This document shows positions 5,363 through 5,625 of a DNA stretch of 5,625 nucleotides, one piece after another. Source of the stretch: Micavibrio sp. (GTDB lineage: Bacteria; Pseudomonadota; Alphaproteobacteria; Micavibrionales; Micavibrionaceae); NCBI GenBank assembly GCA_030824805.1, contig JAPJRC010000098.1, positions 1-5,625 of the forward strand, given 5' to 3'. Position 1 is the first letter of the stretch; each line of letters starts with the position of its first letter. Below the pieces are notes generated by a model. The model was given only the letters and a program-made list of their open reading frames with translations, was not told where the DNA came from and searched no databases. A program made the translations under genes and the position numbers.

Positions 5363-5625
5363 TTGGCGATCTATCATTGTTCGGTGCGAACAATCTCACG
5401 GGCGGACAACCATTCAGCGGTTGCCGCAGCAGCGTATCGGTCTGGGTCCGTCCTAAAGGACGAGCATACCGGACAATCGCACAATTACCGGAACCGCAGA
5501 GGCATAGTTCATGCCTCTATTTTTTTGCCCCAAACCGCACCATCAGAGTTAGCGGACAGGCTAAATCTGTGGAACGCTGCGGAAAGCGCGGAAACGCGGA
5601 AAAATTCCCGCGTGGCAAGGGAGGT
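5363..5625 (+). CDS. mobA: MobA/MobL (MobQ) relaxase, N-terminal part, runs off window
   Basis: From TTG 5363 the frame is open through base 5625, giving 87 complete codons. The N-terminus MAIYHCSVRTISRADNHSAV and Tyr25 in AAAAYRSG are unchanged from copy 1. The amino-acid differences are Arg to His in DERT/DEHT, Asn to His in GIVN/GIVH, and Ser to Thr, Ala to Ser and Thr to Asn further on; all are mild and consistent with a gene under selection. The window stops before the point where copy 1 is broken and before the metal-binding histidine motif, so it cannot be decided here whether this is the intact relaxase or another truncated copy. A purine-rich GGGGAA precedes the TTG by 3-4 bases. Confidence 0.85.
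   Translation, partial: MAIYHCSVRTISRADNHSAVAAAAYRSGSVLKDEHTGQSHNYRNRRGIVHASIFLPQTAPSELADRLNLWNAAESAETRKNSRVARE

Larger units (their letters stand above)
5262..5625 (+). repeat. Direct repeat copy 2: oriT plus relaxase gene 5' end
   Basis: This is the second copy of the module at 711-1075, cut by the window end. The identity and differences are described with copy 1. Upstream of 5262 there is AT-rich sequence following the toxin-antitoxin promoter, with only a short, weak resemblance (TAAGTAGCTTAAG against TTAAGAAGCTAAG) to the flank of copy 1. Confidence 0.93.

Overview
The window reads as a patchwork accessory region (plasmid, mobilizable island or the edge of an integrated one) from a Gram-negative bacterium, probably a member of the Pseudomonadota. 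The reasons are an RSF1010/MobQ-style transfer origin with a MobA/MobL relaxase start, RTX calcium-binding repeats, an AlgI-like MBOAT acyltransferase end with an SGNH-type partner, and a proteobacterial HigBA-like toxin-antitoxin pair. The alphaproteobacterial flavour of the RTX and MBOAT pieces is an impression only; no 16S, tRNA or other diagnostic gene is present.

Layout. Bases 1-670 hold the C-terminal end of a membrane protein and an overlapping, unrecognised 154-aa gene, both on +. From about 711 comes a module made of an RSF1010-like oriT on the minus strand followed by a relaxase gene with a TTG start on +. This relaxase is cut off after about 101 residues, where it fuses head-on to the 3' side of an RTX gene fragment on - (1117-2430). 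The RTX fragment lacks a start, an N-terminus and its C-terminal secretion end. Next, still on -, lie a complete-looking SGNH/DltD-like membrane-anchored protein (2470-3462) and, 3 bp upstream of it, the last 158 residues of an MBOAT O-acyltransferase (3466-3942). The sequence then changes character: an unrecognised 139-aa gene on + (3966-4385) converges on a toxin-antitoxin operon on - (toxin 4730-5113, antitoxin 4398-4727). The two share a perfect 14-bp bidirectional terminator, and the toxin-antitoxin operon has a candidate operator-promoter at 5132-5173. At 5262 the oriT plus relaxase-start module appears again in the same orientation and runs off the window end still open.

The central point is that two direct copies of an oriT plus relaxase 5' end, whose coding parts are about 95% identical, bracket a 4.55-kb segment. 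That segment is built from broken chromosomal-type genes (RTX, MBOAT/SGNH) and a plasmid-type stabilisation module (toxin-antitoxin). Relaxases of the RSF1010 family are known to recombine directly repeated oriTs, so the segment could in principle be excised, acquired or mobilised as an oriT-bounded cassette. This is an inference from architecture. Alternative explanations are a cointegrate of two related plasmids, homologous recombination, or a misassembly.
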